Positions 1 through 9,095 of a stretch of DNA of 64,000 nt are shown here, piece by piece. Origin of the DNA: Aeromonas caviae. Its GTDB lineage: Bacteria; Pseudomonadota; Gammaproteobacteria; Enterobacterales; Aeromonadaceae. The position numbers and the translations under genes were made by a program. Position 1 is the first letter of the stretch; each line of letters begins with the position of its first letter. Below the pieces are notes generated by a model. It was not told the DNA's origin, ran no database searches, and saw nothing but the letters and a program-made list of their open reading frames with translations. The stretch covers positions 88,523-152,522 of the forward strand of contig NZ_CDBK01000041.1 of NCBI RefSeq assembly GCF_000819785.1, written 5' to 3'.

Positions 1-589
1 AGCGAGAGGACTCTTGTATCGTCGTCAGGGCGGTGGCACTTACGTACAAAATGCCCTGAGCAAGGGGATCGCCGACCCCCTGTTCGAACTGCTCAGCACT
101 CACCCGGAAGCCCAGTACGACCTGCTGGAGTTTCGTCACGCGCTGGAAGGCATCTGTGCCTACTATGCGGCGCTGCGGGGCACCGAGGCTGATTTCGAAC
201 GGATTCGCCTGGCGCAAGCCGCCATCGAAGAAGCCGGTCAGCAAGGGTCGCTGGTGGTCGAATCGGCCGCCGTGACCCAGTTCTATCTGGCCGTGGCCGA
301 GGCCTCCCACAACGTGGTGCTGCTGCACCTGTTGCGGGCCATGGGCCCCATGCTCGAGCAGAACATTTTACGCAATAACGAAATTTTGAATCGCCGTCCG
401 GGAGTGGTCGCCAAGATCCGTCGCCATCGTGCGAGCCTGATCGAGGCTATCCTGTCGGGGGCTCCGGAGCGGGCCAGGGCTGCTTGTCATGAGCACCTGG
501 CCTTTATCGAGGACACCTTGTTGGATATGCAGAGGGAAGACAGCCGGATCCAGCGATCCATGCGTCGGATCCGTCAGCAGGAAAACTAA
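1..589 (+). CDS. pdhR: Pyruvate dehydrogenase complex repressor PdhR (5' end outside window)
   Basis: GntR-family (FadR subfamily) transcription factor that senses pyruvate and represses the pdh operon. The reading frame is already open at base 2, so about 60 N-terminal residues carrying most of the winged helix-turn-helix are missing. What remains begins in the wing (RRQGGGTYV) and continues into the all-helical FCD ligand domain, with segments such as [14 protein letters not shown] and NVVLLHLLR that match remembered E. coli PdhR closely. The frame ends at TAA 587-589, 83 bp before aceE on the same strand, which is the usual pdhR-aceE-aceF-lpd order. PdhR normally autoregulates from a site upstream of its own gene, which lies outside this window. 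Identity is very likely; only the N-terminus cannot be judged. Confidence 0.93.
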   Translation, partial: ARGLLYRRQGGGTYVQNALSKGIADPLFELLSTHPEAQYDLLEFRHALEGICAYYAALRGTEADFERIRLAQAAIEEAGQQGSLVVESAAVTQFYLAVAEASHNVVLLHLLRAMGPMLEQNILRNNEILNRRPGVVAKIRRHRASLIEAILSGAPERARAACHEHLAFIEDTLLDMQREDSRIQRSMRRIRQQEN

Positions 590-630
590 TCCCACAAGGC
601 TTTCTTAATTGTCGAATGCTTGCGCCCTTC

Positions 631-650
631 GCCGTGCAATGCCGTGCAAT
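631..650 (+). repeat. Tandem 10-bp direct repeat upstream of aceE
   Basis: GCCGTGCAAT occurs twice back to back, ending 22 bases before the aceE start codon and just upstream of its ribosome-binding sequence AGGA. The function is unknown; it could be a slipped-strand duplication in the leader. Confidence 0.7.
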
Positions 651-672
651 CACAACAACATAGGAACCAGCC

Positions 673-3333
673 ATGTCTGATATCCTGAAGAACGATGTGG
701 ACCCGATAGAAACGCTGGAGTGGCTTGCCTCTCTGGAATCCCTGCTGCGTGAAGAGGGTCCGCAACGCGCTCAGTTCATCCTTGAACAGTTGGCCGAGAA
801 AGCCCGCGCAAGCGGTGTGGACGTGGCTGCCAAGGCAAACCGCGACTACATCAACACCATCCCGTCCAGCGACGAGCCGGCTTACCCGGGCGACCTGGAA
901 ATGGAACGCCGCATTCGCGCCATCATCCGCTGGAACGCCATGATGATCGTGCTGCGCGCTTCCAAGAAGGACCTGGACCTGGGTGGTCACATGTCTTCCT
1001 TCGCCTCTTCCGCGACCATCTACGAAGTCTGCTACAACCACTTCTTCCGTGCCCGCAACGAGAAGGACGGTGGCGATCTGGTCTACTTCCAGGGTCACAT
1101 CTCCCCGGGCATCTACGCCCGTGCATTCGCCGAAGGTCGCCTGACCGAAGAGCAGCTGGACAACTTCCGTCAGGAAGTGGATGGCAAGGGTATCCCTTCC
1201 TACCCGCACCCGAAACTGATGCCGGAATTCTGGCAGTTCCCGACCGTTTCCATGGGGCTGGGCCCCATCGCCGCCATCTATCAGGCGCGTTTCCTGAAGT
1301 ACCTGACCGACCGTGGCATCAAGGATTGCTCCGAGCAGACCGTTTACGCCTTCCTGGGTGACGGCGAGATGGACGAGCCGGAAGCCAAGGGTGCCCTGAC
1401 CGTTGCCGTGCGTGAAAAGCTCGACAACCTGGTGTTCGTGGTCAACTGCAACCTGCAGCGTCTGGACGGTCCTGTTGTCGGCAACGGCAAGGTCATCAAC
1501 GAGCTGGAAGGTCTGTTCGCCGGCGCTGGCTGGGACGTGACCAAGGTCATCTGGGGTCGCAAGTGGGATGAGCTGCTGAAGAAAGACACTTCCGGCAAGC
1601 TGATCCAGCTGATGAACGAGACCGTGGACGGTGACTACCAGACCATGAAGTCCCGCGACGGTGCCTACGTGCGTGAGCACTTCTTCAACCGTTACCCGGA
1701 AACCGCCGCGCTGGTCAAAGACATGACCGACGAGGAGATCTTCGCCCTGAACCGTGGTGGTCACGACCCCCGCAAACTGTTCGCCGCCTTCTCCAAGGCT
1801 GCACAGACCAAGGGCAAGCCGACCGTGATCCTGGCCAAGACCATCAAGGGTTATGGCATGGGCGAAGCGGCCGAAGGCAAGAACATCGCTCACCAGGTCA
1901 AGAAGATGGATCTGGGCTCCGTGCGCCACCTGCGCGATCGTTTCAACCTGCCGGTCACCGACGAGCAGCTGGAAAACCTGCCGTACCTGAAGATCGAAGA
2001 GGGTACCGAAGAGCACAAGTACCTGCACGCCCGCCGTGCCGCACTGAAGGGCTATGTACCGACCCGTCTGCGCGAGAGCACCACCAAGCTGGAAATCCCG
2101 GCGCTGGATGCCTTCGGTCCGCTGCTGGGTGAACAGGCGCGCGAAATCTCCACCACCATGGCGTTCGTGCGTTCCCTGAACGTGATGCTGAAAGACAAGT
2201 CCATCGGCAAGCGCATCGTCCCGATCCTGGCTGACGAAGCCCGTACCTTCGGTATGGAAGGCCTGTTCCGCCAGATCGGTATCTACAGCCCGCACGGTCA
2301 GCAGTACACCCCGCAAGACCGCGACATCGTCTCCTACTACAAGGAAGACAAGCAGGGTCAGGTTCTGCAAGACGGTATCAACGAGCTGGGCGCCATGTCC
2401 TCCTGGCTGGCTGCTGCCACCTCTTACAGCACCAACGACTGCCCGATGATCCCGTTCTACATCTACTACTCCATGTTCGGCTTCCAGCGGATCGGCGACA
2501 TGGCGTGGGCAGCCGGCGACCAGCAAGCCCGTGGCTTCCTGCTGGGCGCGACCTCCGGTCGTACCACTCTTAACGGAGAGGGCTTGCAGCACGAAGATGG
2601 TCACAGCCACATCCTGGCCAACACCATCCCGAACTGCATCTCCTACGACCCGTCCTACGCCTATGAAGTGGCGGTGATCGTACAGGACGGCCTGCGCCGC
2701 ATGTACGGTGAGAACCCGGAAAACGTGTTCTACTACATCACTACCCTGAACGAGAACTATGCCATGCCGGCCATGCCGGAAGGCGCCGAGGAAGGCATCC
2801 GCAAGGGTATCTACAAGCTGGAAACCGTGGCCGGCACCAAGGCCAAGGTACAGCTGCTGGGTTGTGGTTCCATCCTGGGTCACGTGCGCACTGCCGCCCA
2901 GATCCTGGCCAGCGAGTACGGCGTGGGTTCCGACGTGTTCAGCGTCACCTCCTTCAACGAACTGGCTCGTGACGGTCAGGACGCGGATCGCTGGAACATG
3001 CTGCACCCGACCGCCGAAGCGCGTGTGCCCTACATCGCTCAGGTACTGGGTTCCGAAGCCACCATCGCTGCGACTGACTACATGAAGTCCTTCGCCGATC
3101 AGGTGCGTGCCTTCGTTCCGACCGAGAACTACCGTGTACTGGGTACCGACGGTTACGGCCGCTCCGACAGCCGTGCCAACCTGCGTCGTCACTTCGAAGT
3201 GAACGAGTTCTACGTAGTGGTTGCTGCCCTGACCGAACTGGCCAAGCGCGGCGAGGTAGACAAGCAGGTTGTGGCCGAAGCCATCGCCAAGTACGGCATC
3301 GATGCCGACAAGGTCAACCCGCTGTACGCGTAA
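673..3333 (+). CDS. aceE: Pyruvate dehydrogenase E1 component (homodimeric)
   Basis: Thiamine-diphosphate-dependent decarboxylase that oxidises pyruvate and hands the acetyl group to the lipoyl arms of AceF; cytoplasmic, first enzyme of the pyruvate dehydrogenase complex. At 886 residues it is one shorter than the E. coli protein as I remember it and colinear throughout. The ThDP/magnesium motif GDGEMDEPE lies at residues 229-237, followed about 30 residues later by NCNLQRLDGPV. The C-terminal part contains GEGLQHEDGHSH and ends DADKVNPLYA. The start is supported by AGGA about 9 bases upstream. It lies between pdhR and aceF and is presumably co-transcribed with aceF. Codon use is strongly biased toward highly expressed type codons (CTG, AAC, GAA), as expected for a central enzyme. 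Confidence 0.98.
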   Translation: MSDILKNDVDPIETLEWLASLESLLREEGPQRAQFILEQLAEKARASGVDVAAKANRDYINTIPSSDEPAYPGDLEMERRIRAIIRWNAMMIVLRASKKDLDLGGHMSSFASSATIYEVCYNHFFRARNEKDGGDLVYFQGHISPGIYARAFAEGRLTEEQLDNFRQEVDGKGIPSYPHPKLMPEFWQFPTVSMGLGPIAAIYQARFLKYLTDRGIKDCSEQTVYAFLGDGEMDEPEAKGALTVAVREKLDNLVFVVNCNLQRLDGPVVGNGKVINELEGLFAGAGWDVTKVIWGRKWDELLKKDTSGKLIQLMNETVDGDYQTMKSRDGAYVREHFFNRYPETAALVKDMTDEEIFALNRGGHDPRKLFAAFSKAAQTKGKPTVILAKTIKGYGMGEAAEGKNIAHQVKKMDLGSVRHLRDRFNLPVTDEQLENLPYLKIEEGTEEHKYLHARRAALKGYVPTRLRESTTKLEIPALDAFGPLLGEQAREISTTMAFVRSLNVMLKDKSIGKRIVPILADEARTFGMEGLFRQIGIYSPHGQQYTPQDRDIVSYYKEDKQGQVLQDGINELGAMSSWLAAATSYSTNDCPMIPFYIYYSMFGFQRIGDMAWAAGDQQARGFLLGATSGRTTLNGEGLQHEDGHSHILANTIPNCISYDPSYAYEVAVIVQDGLRRMYGENPENVFYYITTLNENYAMPAMPEGAEEGIRKGIYKLETVAGTKAKVQLLGCGSILGHVRTAAQILASEYGVGSDVFSVTSFNELARDGQDADRWNMLHPTAEARVPYIAQVLGSEATIAATDYMKSFADQVRAFVPTENYRVLGTDGYGRSDSRANLRRHFEVNEFYVVVAALTELAKRGEVDKQVVAEAIAKYGIDADKVNPLYA

Positions 3334-3344
3334 GAGGATTGAGT

Positions 3345-3368
3345 GTCGCGCCGGGTATCCGGCGCGAC
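3345..3368 (+). other. Perfect GC-rich hairpin between aceE and aceF
   Basis: Arms GTCGCGCCGG and CCGGCGCGAC (10 bp, no mismatch) flank a GTAT loop. No T-run follows, so it is more likely an RNA stability or processing element, or a weak attenuator, than a full terminator. A second, shorter stem (CGCGTGG 3401-3407 with CCACGCG 3422-3428) follows before the aceF ribosome-binding site AAGAGGA. Confidence 0.65.
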
Positions 3369-3453
3369 CTTGCCTGGGTTTAAACGGATAACGCGGGATG
3401 CGCGTGGTGATGCTCAGGCTGCCACGCGGATGCACGCAAGAGGATAAAGCGCA

Positions 3454-5349
3454 ATGTCCAAACAGATTATGGTGCCGGATATCGGTGCCGATGAAGTTGA
3501 AGTCACCGAGATCATGGTGGCCGTGGGTGACAAGGTCGAGCTGGACCAGTCCCTGATCGCCGTGGAAGGTGACAAGGCCTCCATGGAAGTCCCGGCTCCG
3601 GCCGCCGGTATCGTCAAAGAGATCCTGATCAAGGTGGGCGACAAGGTTGCCACCGGTTCCCAGATCATGGTCTTCGAAGCCGAGGGCGCTGCCGCACCGG
3701 CTCCGGTCCAGGCTGCTGCCCCGGTTGCTGCCGCGCCGGCCGCCGCTCCTGCTGCTGCCGCTCGCCAGGACGTCAACGTGCCGGACATCGGTGGTGACGA
3801 AGTCGAAGTGACTGAGATCATGGTTGCCGTGGGCGACATGGTTGAAGCCGACCAGTCCATCATCGCCGTGGAAGGTGACAAGGCCTCCATGGAAGTACCG
3901 GCACCGTTCGCCGGCCGCGTGGTCGAGATCAAGGTCGCCGCCGGCGCCAAGGTTTCCACCGGCTCCCTGGTGATGGTCTTCGAAGTGGCGGGCGCTGCCC
4001 CGGCCGCTGTTGCCGCGCCGGCTCCTGCTGCTGCCCCCGTGGCTGCCGCTGCTCCGGTTGCCGCCGGTGCCAAGGACGTCAACGTGCCGGACATCGGCGG
4101 TGACGAAGTGGAAGTGACCGAAATCATGGTCGCCGTGGGTGACAAGGTTGAAGCCGACCAGTCCCTGATCACCGTGGAAGGCGACAAGGCCTCCATGGAA
4201 GTGCCTGCGCCGTTCGCCGGTGTGGTCAAGGAGATCAAGGTGAAGGCGGGTGACAAGGTCTCCACCGGTTCCCTGATCATGGTATTCGAAGTGGCGGGTG
4301 CCGCTCCGGCTGCCGTGGCTGCTCCGGCTCCTGCCGCAGCGCCCGTTGCTGCCGCGCCGGCTGCCGCCGCTCCTGCACCGGTTGCCCAGGCTGCTGCCGC
4401 TTCCGATTTCGTCGCCAACGACGCCTACGTCCACGCCTCCCCGGCAGTACGCCGTCTGGCGCGCGAGTTCGGTGTCAACCTGGCCAAGGTGAAAGCCTCC
4501 GGTCGCAAGGGTCGCATCGTCAAAGAAGACGTGCAGGCTTACGTGAAGGATGCGGTCAAGCGCGCCGAGTCCGCTCCGGCTGCCGGCACCGGTACTGGCA
4601 ACGGCATGAGCGTCGTGGCCTGGCCGAAGGTTGATTTCAGCAAGTTCGGCCCGGTCGAAGAGCTGGAACTGACCCGTATCCAGAAGATCTCCGGTCCTGC
4701 CCTGCACCGCAACTGGGCCATGATCCCCCACGTCACCCAGTTCGACGAAGCCGATACCACGGATCTGGAAGCGTTCCGCAAAGAGCAGAACATCCTGGCC
4801 GAGAAGCAGAAGCTGGACGTGAAGATCACCCCGCTGGTGTTCATCCTGAAGGCGGCCGCCAAGGCCCTGGAAGCCCATCCGCGCTTCTGCAGCGCCCTGT
4901 CCGAAGACGGCAGCAAGCTGATCATGAAGAAGTACATCCACATCGGTGTGGCGGTGGATACCCCCAACGGCCTGGTGGTTCCGGTGGTTCGCGACGTCAA
5001 CAAGAAGGGCATCCACGAGTTGTCCCGCGATCTGGCCGAGATCTCCAAGAAGGCCCGTGCCGGCAAGCTGACCGCTGCCGACATGCAGGGCGGTTGCTTC
5101 ACCATCTCCAGCCTGGGTGGCATCGGCGGTACCAGCTTTACCCCGATCGTCAACGCGCCGGAAGTGGCCATCCTGGGCGTCTCCAAGTCCGAGATGAAGC
5201 CGAAGTGGAACGGTAAAGAGTTCGTGCCGCGCCTGATGCTGCCGCTGGCTCTGAGCTACGACCACCGCGTCATCGATGGCGCCGACGGTGCCCGCTTCAT
5301 CACCACCCTGAGTGGTGTGTTGTCCGACATTCGTCGACTGGTCCTGTAA
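3454..5349 (+). CDS. aceF: Dihydrolipoamide acetyltransferase, E2 component, three lipoyl domains
   Basis: Core of the pyruvate dehydrogenase complex; carries acetyl groups on lipoyl-lysines and transfers them to CoA. It has 631 residues. Three lipoyl domains each show [13 protein letters not shown], with the lipoylated lysines at K41, K143 and K245. They are separated by Ala/Pro-rich flexible linkers. Then comes a peripheral subunit-binding domain (around residues 326-365, [15 protein letters not shown]) and the catalytic domain (about 400-631), with active-site H604 and D608 in [10 protein letters not shown]. Domains two and three are nearly identical in DNA. The start has a good AAGAGGA site. 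It lies 120 bp after aceE and is followed by a strong terminator, so lpd probably has its own promoter as well. Confidence 0.98.
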   Translation: MSKQIMVPDIGADEVEVTEIMVAVGDKVELDQSLIAVEGDKASMEVPAPAAGIVKEILIKVGDKVATGSQIMVFEAEGAAAPAPVQAAAPVAAAPAAAPAAAARQDVNVPDIGGDEVEVTEIMVAVGDMVEADQSIIAVEGDKASMEVPAPFAGRVVEIKVAAGAKVSTGSLVMVFEVAGAAPAAVAAPAPAAAPVAAAAPVAAGAKDVNVPDIGGDEVEVTEIMVAVGDKVEADQSLITVEGDKASMEVPAPFAGVVKEIKVKAGDKVSTGSLIMVFEVAGAAPAAVAAPAPAAAPVAAAPAAAAPAPVAQAAAASDFVANDAYVHASPAVRRLAREFGVNLAKVKASGRKGRIVKEDVQAYVKDAVKRAESAPAAGTGTGNGMSVVAWPKVDFSKFGPVEELELTRIQKISGPALHRNWAMIPHVTQFDEADTTDLEAFRKEQNILAEKQKLDVKITPLVFILKAAAKALEAHPRFCSALSEDGSKLIMKKYIHIGVAVDTPNGLVVPVVRDVNKKGIHELSRDLAEISKKARAGKLTAADMQGGCFTISSLGGIGGTSFTPIVNAPEVAILGVSKSEMKPKWNGKEFVPRLMLPLALSYDHRVIDGADGARFITTLSGVLSDIRRLVL

Positions 5350-5354
5350 GTGAG

Positions 5355-5381
5355 AGGGCGGGCCCAGAGCCCGCCCTTTTT
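5355..5381 (+). terminator. Rho-independent terminator after aceF
   Basis: AGGGCGGGC pairs with GCCCGCCCT around a five-base loop and is followed by TTTTT. It separates aceEF from lpd and implies either termination or attenuation before lpd. Confidence 0.88.
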
Positions 5382-5497
5382 GCTTCTCATTTCGTTAACA
5401 GGATTGTAAACTTGCCCCGTTTTTTTCACGGCTGCAGCGGCCTTGTTTGGCATAAGACTGTGCTGTCCGGGGATATAAGAACGACAAAGAGGTCATG

Positions 5498-6925
5498 ATG
5501 AGTAAAGAAATCAAAACCCAGGTCGTAGTACTGGGTGCTGGCCCTGCCGGTTATTCCGCTGCCTTCCGTGCGGCTGACTTGGGTCTGGATACCATTATCG
5601 TCGAGCGTTACTCCACCCTGGGTGGCGTCTGCCTGAACGTGGGTTGCATCCCGTCCAAGGCACTGCTGCACGTCGCCAAAGTCATTGAAGAAGCCAAGGC
5701 GCTGGCCGAGCACGGCATCGTCTTCGGTGCCCCGCAGACCGACATCGACAAGGTGCGCCTGTGGAAAGAGAAGGTCATCAACCAGCTGACCGGCGGTCTG
5801 GCTGGCATGGCCAAGATGCGTAAAGTCCAGGTTGTTAACGGTTTCGGCAAGTTCACCGGCCCGAACACCCTGGAAGTGGAAGGCGCCGACGGCAAGACCA
5901 CCGTCACCTTCGACAACGCCATCATCGCCGCCGGTTCCCGTCCGGTGAAGCTGCCGTTCATCCCCCATGACGACCCCCGCGTATGGGACTCTACCGATGC
6001 GCTGGAGCTGACGACCGTTCCTGGCAAGCTGCTGGTCATCGGTGGCGGCATCATCGGCCTGGAGATGGGTACCGTGTACTCCTCCCTGGGTTCCGAGATC
6101 GACGTGGTGGAATTTGCCGACCAGCTGGTACCGGCTGCCGACAAAGACATCGTCAAGATCTACACCAAGCGCGTCGCCAAGAAATTCAACATCATGCTGG
6201 AGACCAAGGTCACCGCCGTTGAAGCCCGTGAAGACGGTCTGTACGTCTCCTACGAAGGCAAGCACGCCCCGGCCGAGCCGGTTCGCTACGACAACGTGCT
6301 GGTTGCCGTAGGTCGTGTGCCGAACGGCAAGATGCTGGATGCCGAGAAGGCCGGTGTTGCCGTCAACGAGCGCGGTTTCATCGAAGTCGACAAGCAGCTG
6401 CGTACCAACGTGGCCCACATCCACGCCATCGGCGACATCGTCGGTCAGCCCATGCTGGCCCACAAGGGTGTACACGAAGGCCACGTGGCGGCCGAAGTCA
6501 TCGCCGGCAAGAAGCACTACTTCGACCCGAAAGTGATCCCGTCCATCGCCTATACCGAGCCTGAGATGGCCTGGGTGGGTCTGACCGAGAAGGAAGCCAA
6601 GCAACAAGGGCTGAACTTCGAAGTCGCCACCTTCCCGTGGGCTGCTTCCGGTCGCGCCATCGCGTCCGACTGCTCCGACGGCATGACCAAACTGATCTTC
6701 GACAAGGAGAGCGGCCGCGTCATCGGTGGTGCCATCGTGGGCACCAACGGCGGTGAACTGCTGGGTGAAATCGGTCTGGCCATCGAGATGGGTGCCGACG
6801 CCGAGGATATCGCGCTGACCATCCATGCTCACCCGACTCTGCACGAGTCCGTGGGTCTGGCTGCCGAAGTGTTCGAAGGCTCCATCACCGACCTGCCGAA
6901 CGCCAAGGCCAAGAAGAAAAAATAA
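5498..6925 (+). CDS. lpdA: Dihydrolipoamide dehydrogenase (E3)
   Basis: FAD- and NAD-dependent enzyme that reoxidises dihydrolipoamide in the pyruvate and 2-oxoglutarate dehydrogenase complexes and in the glycine cleavage system. The FAD-binding GAGPAGYSAA lies near residue 13 and the redox disulfide is C45/C50 in GGVCLNVGCIPSKA. The NAD-binding GGGIIGLEMG follows, and the dimer-interface HAHPTLHE carries the catalytic histidine near residue 445. Length is 475 residues, one more than in E. coli. Two ATG codons are adjacent (5495 and 5498). The second was chosen because the AGAGG at 5488-5492 is then 5 bases away and the protein begins MSKEIKTQ like its relatives. It is preceded by the aceF terminator and followed by its own. 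Confidence 0.98.
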   Translation: MSKEIKTQVVVLGAGPAGYSAAFRAADLGLDTIIVERYSTLGGVCLNVGCIPSKALLHVAKVIEEAKALAEHGIVFGAPQTDIDKVRLWKEKVINQLTGGLAGMAKMRKVQVVNGFGKFTGPNTLEVEGADGKTTVTFDNAIIAAGSRPVKLPFIPHDDPRVWDSTDALELTTVPGKLLVIGGGIIGLEMGTVYSSLGSEIDVVEFADQLVPAADKDIVKIYTKRVAKKFNIMLETKVTAVEAREDGLYVSYEGKHAPAEPVRYDNVLVAVGRVPNGKMLDAEKAGVAVNERGFIEVDKQLRTNVAHIHAIGDIVGQPMLAHKGVHEGHVAAEVIAGKKHYFDPKVIPSIAYTEPEMAWVGLTEKEAKQQGLNFEVATFPWAASGRAIASDCSDGMTKLIFDKESGRVIGGAIVGTNGGELLGEIGLAIEMGADAEDIALTIHAHPTLHESVGLAAEVFEGSITDLPNAKAKKKK

Positions 6926-6945
6926 TCTTCTGCCCGTTTCATAAG

Positions 6946-6973
6946 AAAAGCCGCTCCATGGAGCGGCTTTTTG
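6946..6973 (+). terminator. Rho-independent terminator after lpdA
   Basis: AAAGCCGCTC / GAGCGGCTTT with a CATG loop and T-run, centred on a CCATGG palindrome. An A-run upstream means it could also act on the minus strand for the lipoprotein gene. Confidence 0.92.
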
Positions 6974-6998
6974 TTGTCTGTCTTTCGGCACCCAGCGG

Positions 6999-7181
6999 TC
7001 AGCAGCGCCCCTTCTTGGCCTGTCCCGGTGGGCAGAAGGTACCGTCGCCTCCGCGATCCCCGTCGCTGACCCGGATCCGGGTATCGTCCACGCTCACATC
7101 GGCCCCGTGCACCCGCACGGGCCCGCTGCTGCAGGCACTGAGCAGCCCCCCCAGCACTATCATCACGACCAGCTTGCCCAT
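6999..7181 (-). CDS. Small lipoprotein of unknown function
   Basis: A 60-residue protein that begins with a lipoprotein signal (MGKLVVMIVLGGLLSAC, lipobox LSAC with the acylated cysteine at position 17). The mature part is short, polar and rich in Asp, Arg and Gly, with a second cysteine in TFCPPG and a basic Lys/Arg/Cys end. Two ATGs are adjacent; the second (7181) is chosen because AGGAGG at 7186-7191 is then 4 bases away. It stands alone between the lpdA terminator and the downstream end of a chemoreceptor gene. I do not recognise the family. Coding status is supported by the excellent ribosome-binding site and the signal sequence. An envelope location is inferred; no function is assigned. 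Confidence 0.72.
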   Translation of the reverse strand: MGKLVVMIVLGGLLSACSSGPVRVHGADVSVDDTRIRVSDGDRGGDGTFCPPGQAKKGRC

Positions 7182-7270
7182 CATACCTCCTCGCGTTTTC
7201 CTGATTATGAGGCATGTGGCAGGGCGGTGGGAGGCGGTGTATCCCCCGTGCGTCACGGCTTGCCGTGGTC

Positions 7271-7295
7271 ATGAAGAAGGGCGCCGAAGCGCCCT
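7271..7295 (-). terminator. Hairpin terminator after first chemoreceptor gene
   Basis: AGGGCGC/GCGCCCT with a four-base loop; on the minus strand it is followed by a weakly T-rich TTCTTC. It lies just beyond the receptor stop codon. Confidence 0.6.
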
Positions 7296-7324
7296 GGTGC
7301 GGGTCAGGAAGAGGTGCCGGACGC

Positions 7325-8160
7325 TCAGAGGCGGAAGTTGCCGACCAGCTTGTCGAGCTCACCGGAGAGGTGCTGCAGGTTGCGGCTTGACTCGGTCAGG
7401 TGATGGGCGATATCGGCGGTCTCCATGGTGAGCTGGTTGATGTCCTCCACGTTGCGGTTGAGTTCGCCCACCACGCTCGACTGCTCTTCGGTGGCGGTGG
7501 CGACCTGGATGTTCATGTCGCTGATCTGGGTGATGTGTCCGGTGATCTGGTCGAGGGCGCCGTTGGCCTCGTCGGCCTGGGTCACCACCCGCAGGCTCTG
7601 GTTGCGGCCCTGGGCCATGGCGCTGACGGCGCGGGCGCTCTGCTCCTGGAGGCTGTTGATCATGCCCTGGATCTCGGCGGTGGAGGCGGCGGAGCGGCTG
7701 GCGAGGTTGCGCACCTCGTCGGCCACCACGGCGAAGCCACGGCCCTGCTCGCCGGCGCGGGCGGCCTCGATGGCGGCGTTGAGGGCCAGCAGGTTGGTCT
7801 GCTCCGAGATGCTGCGGATGGTGTCGAGGATGCTGCCGATGGAGTCGGTCTGGCTCGCCAGGGACTCGATGACCCCGGCCACCTGTTCGATTTCACCGGA
7901 GAGGCCGACGATGCCGTGACGAGCCTGGGCGACGACCTGGGCCCCCGCATCGGCCTGCTCGTTGGCCTGCTTGGCGACGTCGGCGGCGAGAGACGCATTG
8001 CCGGCGATCTCGGTGACGGTGGCCCCCATCTCGTGGATGGCGGTGGCGACCTGGACGGTGCGATCCCGCTGGGCGGTGCAGTTGTGCTGGGTGAGCTGGG
8101 CCTTGGCGGCCACTTCGCTGGCGGTGGCGGCCACCTGGCGCGAGTTGCTCGCCACCTGCA
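7325..8160 (-). repeat. Direct repeat copy A: shared chemoreceptor signalling module
   Basis: About 0.8 kb at the 3' end of this receptor gene is nearly identical base for base to 9096-9930 in the next receptor gene (offset 1771). Only about seven amino-acid differences are visible over roughly 275 residues. Confidence 0.85.
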
Positions 8161-8971
8161 CGATGGCCCCGTGGATCCGGGTCACGAACTGGTTGAAGCT
8201 GTGGGCAATCTCGGCCAGCTCGTCCTTGCCTTTGAGACTGGCGCGGCTGTCGAGGGCGAGGTGGCGGGCCACTTCGCCAATATGGGATTGCAGGAAGGAT
8301 ACCCGGCGGCGCAGCCCGATGAGGATGAGGGTCGAGACGAGCAGCGAGATGGCGATGGCGATGACGATGATGGCGATCATCTGGGTACGACCGCTGTCAT
8401 AGCTGTTTTCGCTCAGGTCGTTGCGATGCTGGGCCTGACCTATCAACCCGTCGAGCAGCTCATTGGCGCCCTTGCGCATGACCCCGTAGCTCTGGCTGTA
8501 GCGATCCCGGTAGATGGCGCGTGCCTCGTCCATCTTGTTGTCAGAGAGCGCCTGCAACATGGGGGTCAGCTCCTCCCGCTCCACCCGGGTGAATTGATCG
8601 AGCAGGGTCTGGGCCCTGGCCCGGGCGTCCGGATCGACCTGGGCCTTGACGGCCTGCTCCATGGCCTGGCGCATCTCGGGAATGTCTTCCTCGCGGGTCT
8701 CCTTGACCCGGGTCAGCACCCCCTTTTCGTCGCGCAGGGAGGTGTCCTGCAGCAGCATCATGTCGATGCCGACTCGCATGCGCGGGATGCGGGAGGCCAC
8801 TTCCGCCATGGCCCGCATGGGGGTGGCGGTATTCTGGAACAGCTCTTCGGCCTGCTGCCTGATGTTGTCCATGCTGCGCAGACTGGCGGCGCCAACCAGC
8901 AGCAGGGCGAGACAGGGCACGGTGACGGCCAGGATCAGTTGGGTTTTGAGGGTGAGGTTGCCTGCCAGCAT
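7325..8971 (-). CDS. Methyl-accepting chemotaxis protein (4HB-type sensor)
   Basis: Transmembrane chemoreceptor of about 548 residues. TM1 is at about residues 8-30, followed by a roughly 160-residue periplasmic helical domain resembling 4HB_MCP ([17 protein letters not shown] region). TM2 ([20 protein letters not shown]) follows, then a HAMP linker and a long cytoplasmic signalling domain with the conserved tip [20 protein letters not shown] that contacts CheA/CheW. No C-terminal NWETF-type pentapeptide is present (ends VGNFRL). The start at 8971 is chosen for AAGGAG six bases upstream; an upstream in-frame ATG has no such site. The next gene upstream on the same strand is a second receptor with an almost identical signalling half. 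Confidence 0.93.
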   Translation of the reverse strand: MLAGNLTLKTQLILAVTVPCLALLLVGAASLRSMDNIRQQAEELFQNTATPMRAMAEVASRIPRMRVGIDMMLLQDTSLRDEKGVLTRVKETREEDIPEMRQAMEQAVKAQVDPDARARAQTLLDQFTRVEREELTPMLQALSDNKMDEARAIYRDRYSQSYGVMRKGANELLDGLIGQAQHRNDLSENSYDSGRTQMIAIIVIAIAISLLVSTLILIGLRRRVSFLQSHIGEVARHLALDSRASLKGKDELAEIAHSFNQFVTRIHGAIVQVASNSRQVAATASEVAAKAQLTQHNCTAQRDRTVQVATAIHEMGATVTEIAGNASLAADVAKQANEQADAGAQVVAQARHGIVGLSGEIEQVAGVIESLASQTDSIGSILDTIRSISEQTNLLALNAAIEAARAGEQGRGFAVVADEVRNLASRSAASTAEIQGMINSLQEQSARAVSAMAQGRNQSLRVVTQADEANGALDQITGHITQISDMNIQVATATEEQSSVVGELNRNVEDINQLTMETADIAHHLTESSRNLQHLSGELDKLVGNFRL

Positions 8972-9065
8972 GTTGACTCCTTGGTGTGTTGCTGTGTCGC
9001 TACTGTAGCGGCTTGTCATGACGGTTCGCCGTCATGGGGGTCGGTATATTCCCTGTCGACCCGGT

Positions 9066-9091
9066 GAAAAAAGGGCGCCGCAGCGCCCTTT
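9066..9091 (-). terminator. Rho-independent terminator after second chemoreceptor gene
   Basis: AAGGGCGC/GCGCCCTT hairpin; on the minus strand the 3' arm runs into TTTTTT. It separates the two receptor genes, so each is probably its own transcription unit. Confidence 0.88.
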
Positions 9092-9095
9092 CATC

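Noticed and set aside
586..5265. A very long open frame (over 1,500 codons) on the minus strand opposite aceE and aceF
   Set aside because: It is the mirror of strongly biased codon use in highly expressed genes; the translation is low-complexity with His/Gln/Gly/Asp-rich composition and matches no family, and it has no ribosome-binding site.
5394..5411. Possible ArcA direct repeats (GTTAAC and GTAAAC) upstream of lpdA
   Set aside because: Spacing is 12 bp and not the expected 11, and the second copy is degraded; too weak to list.
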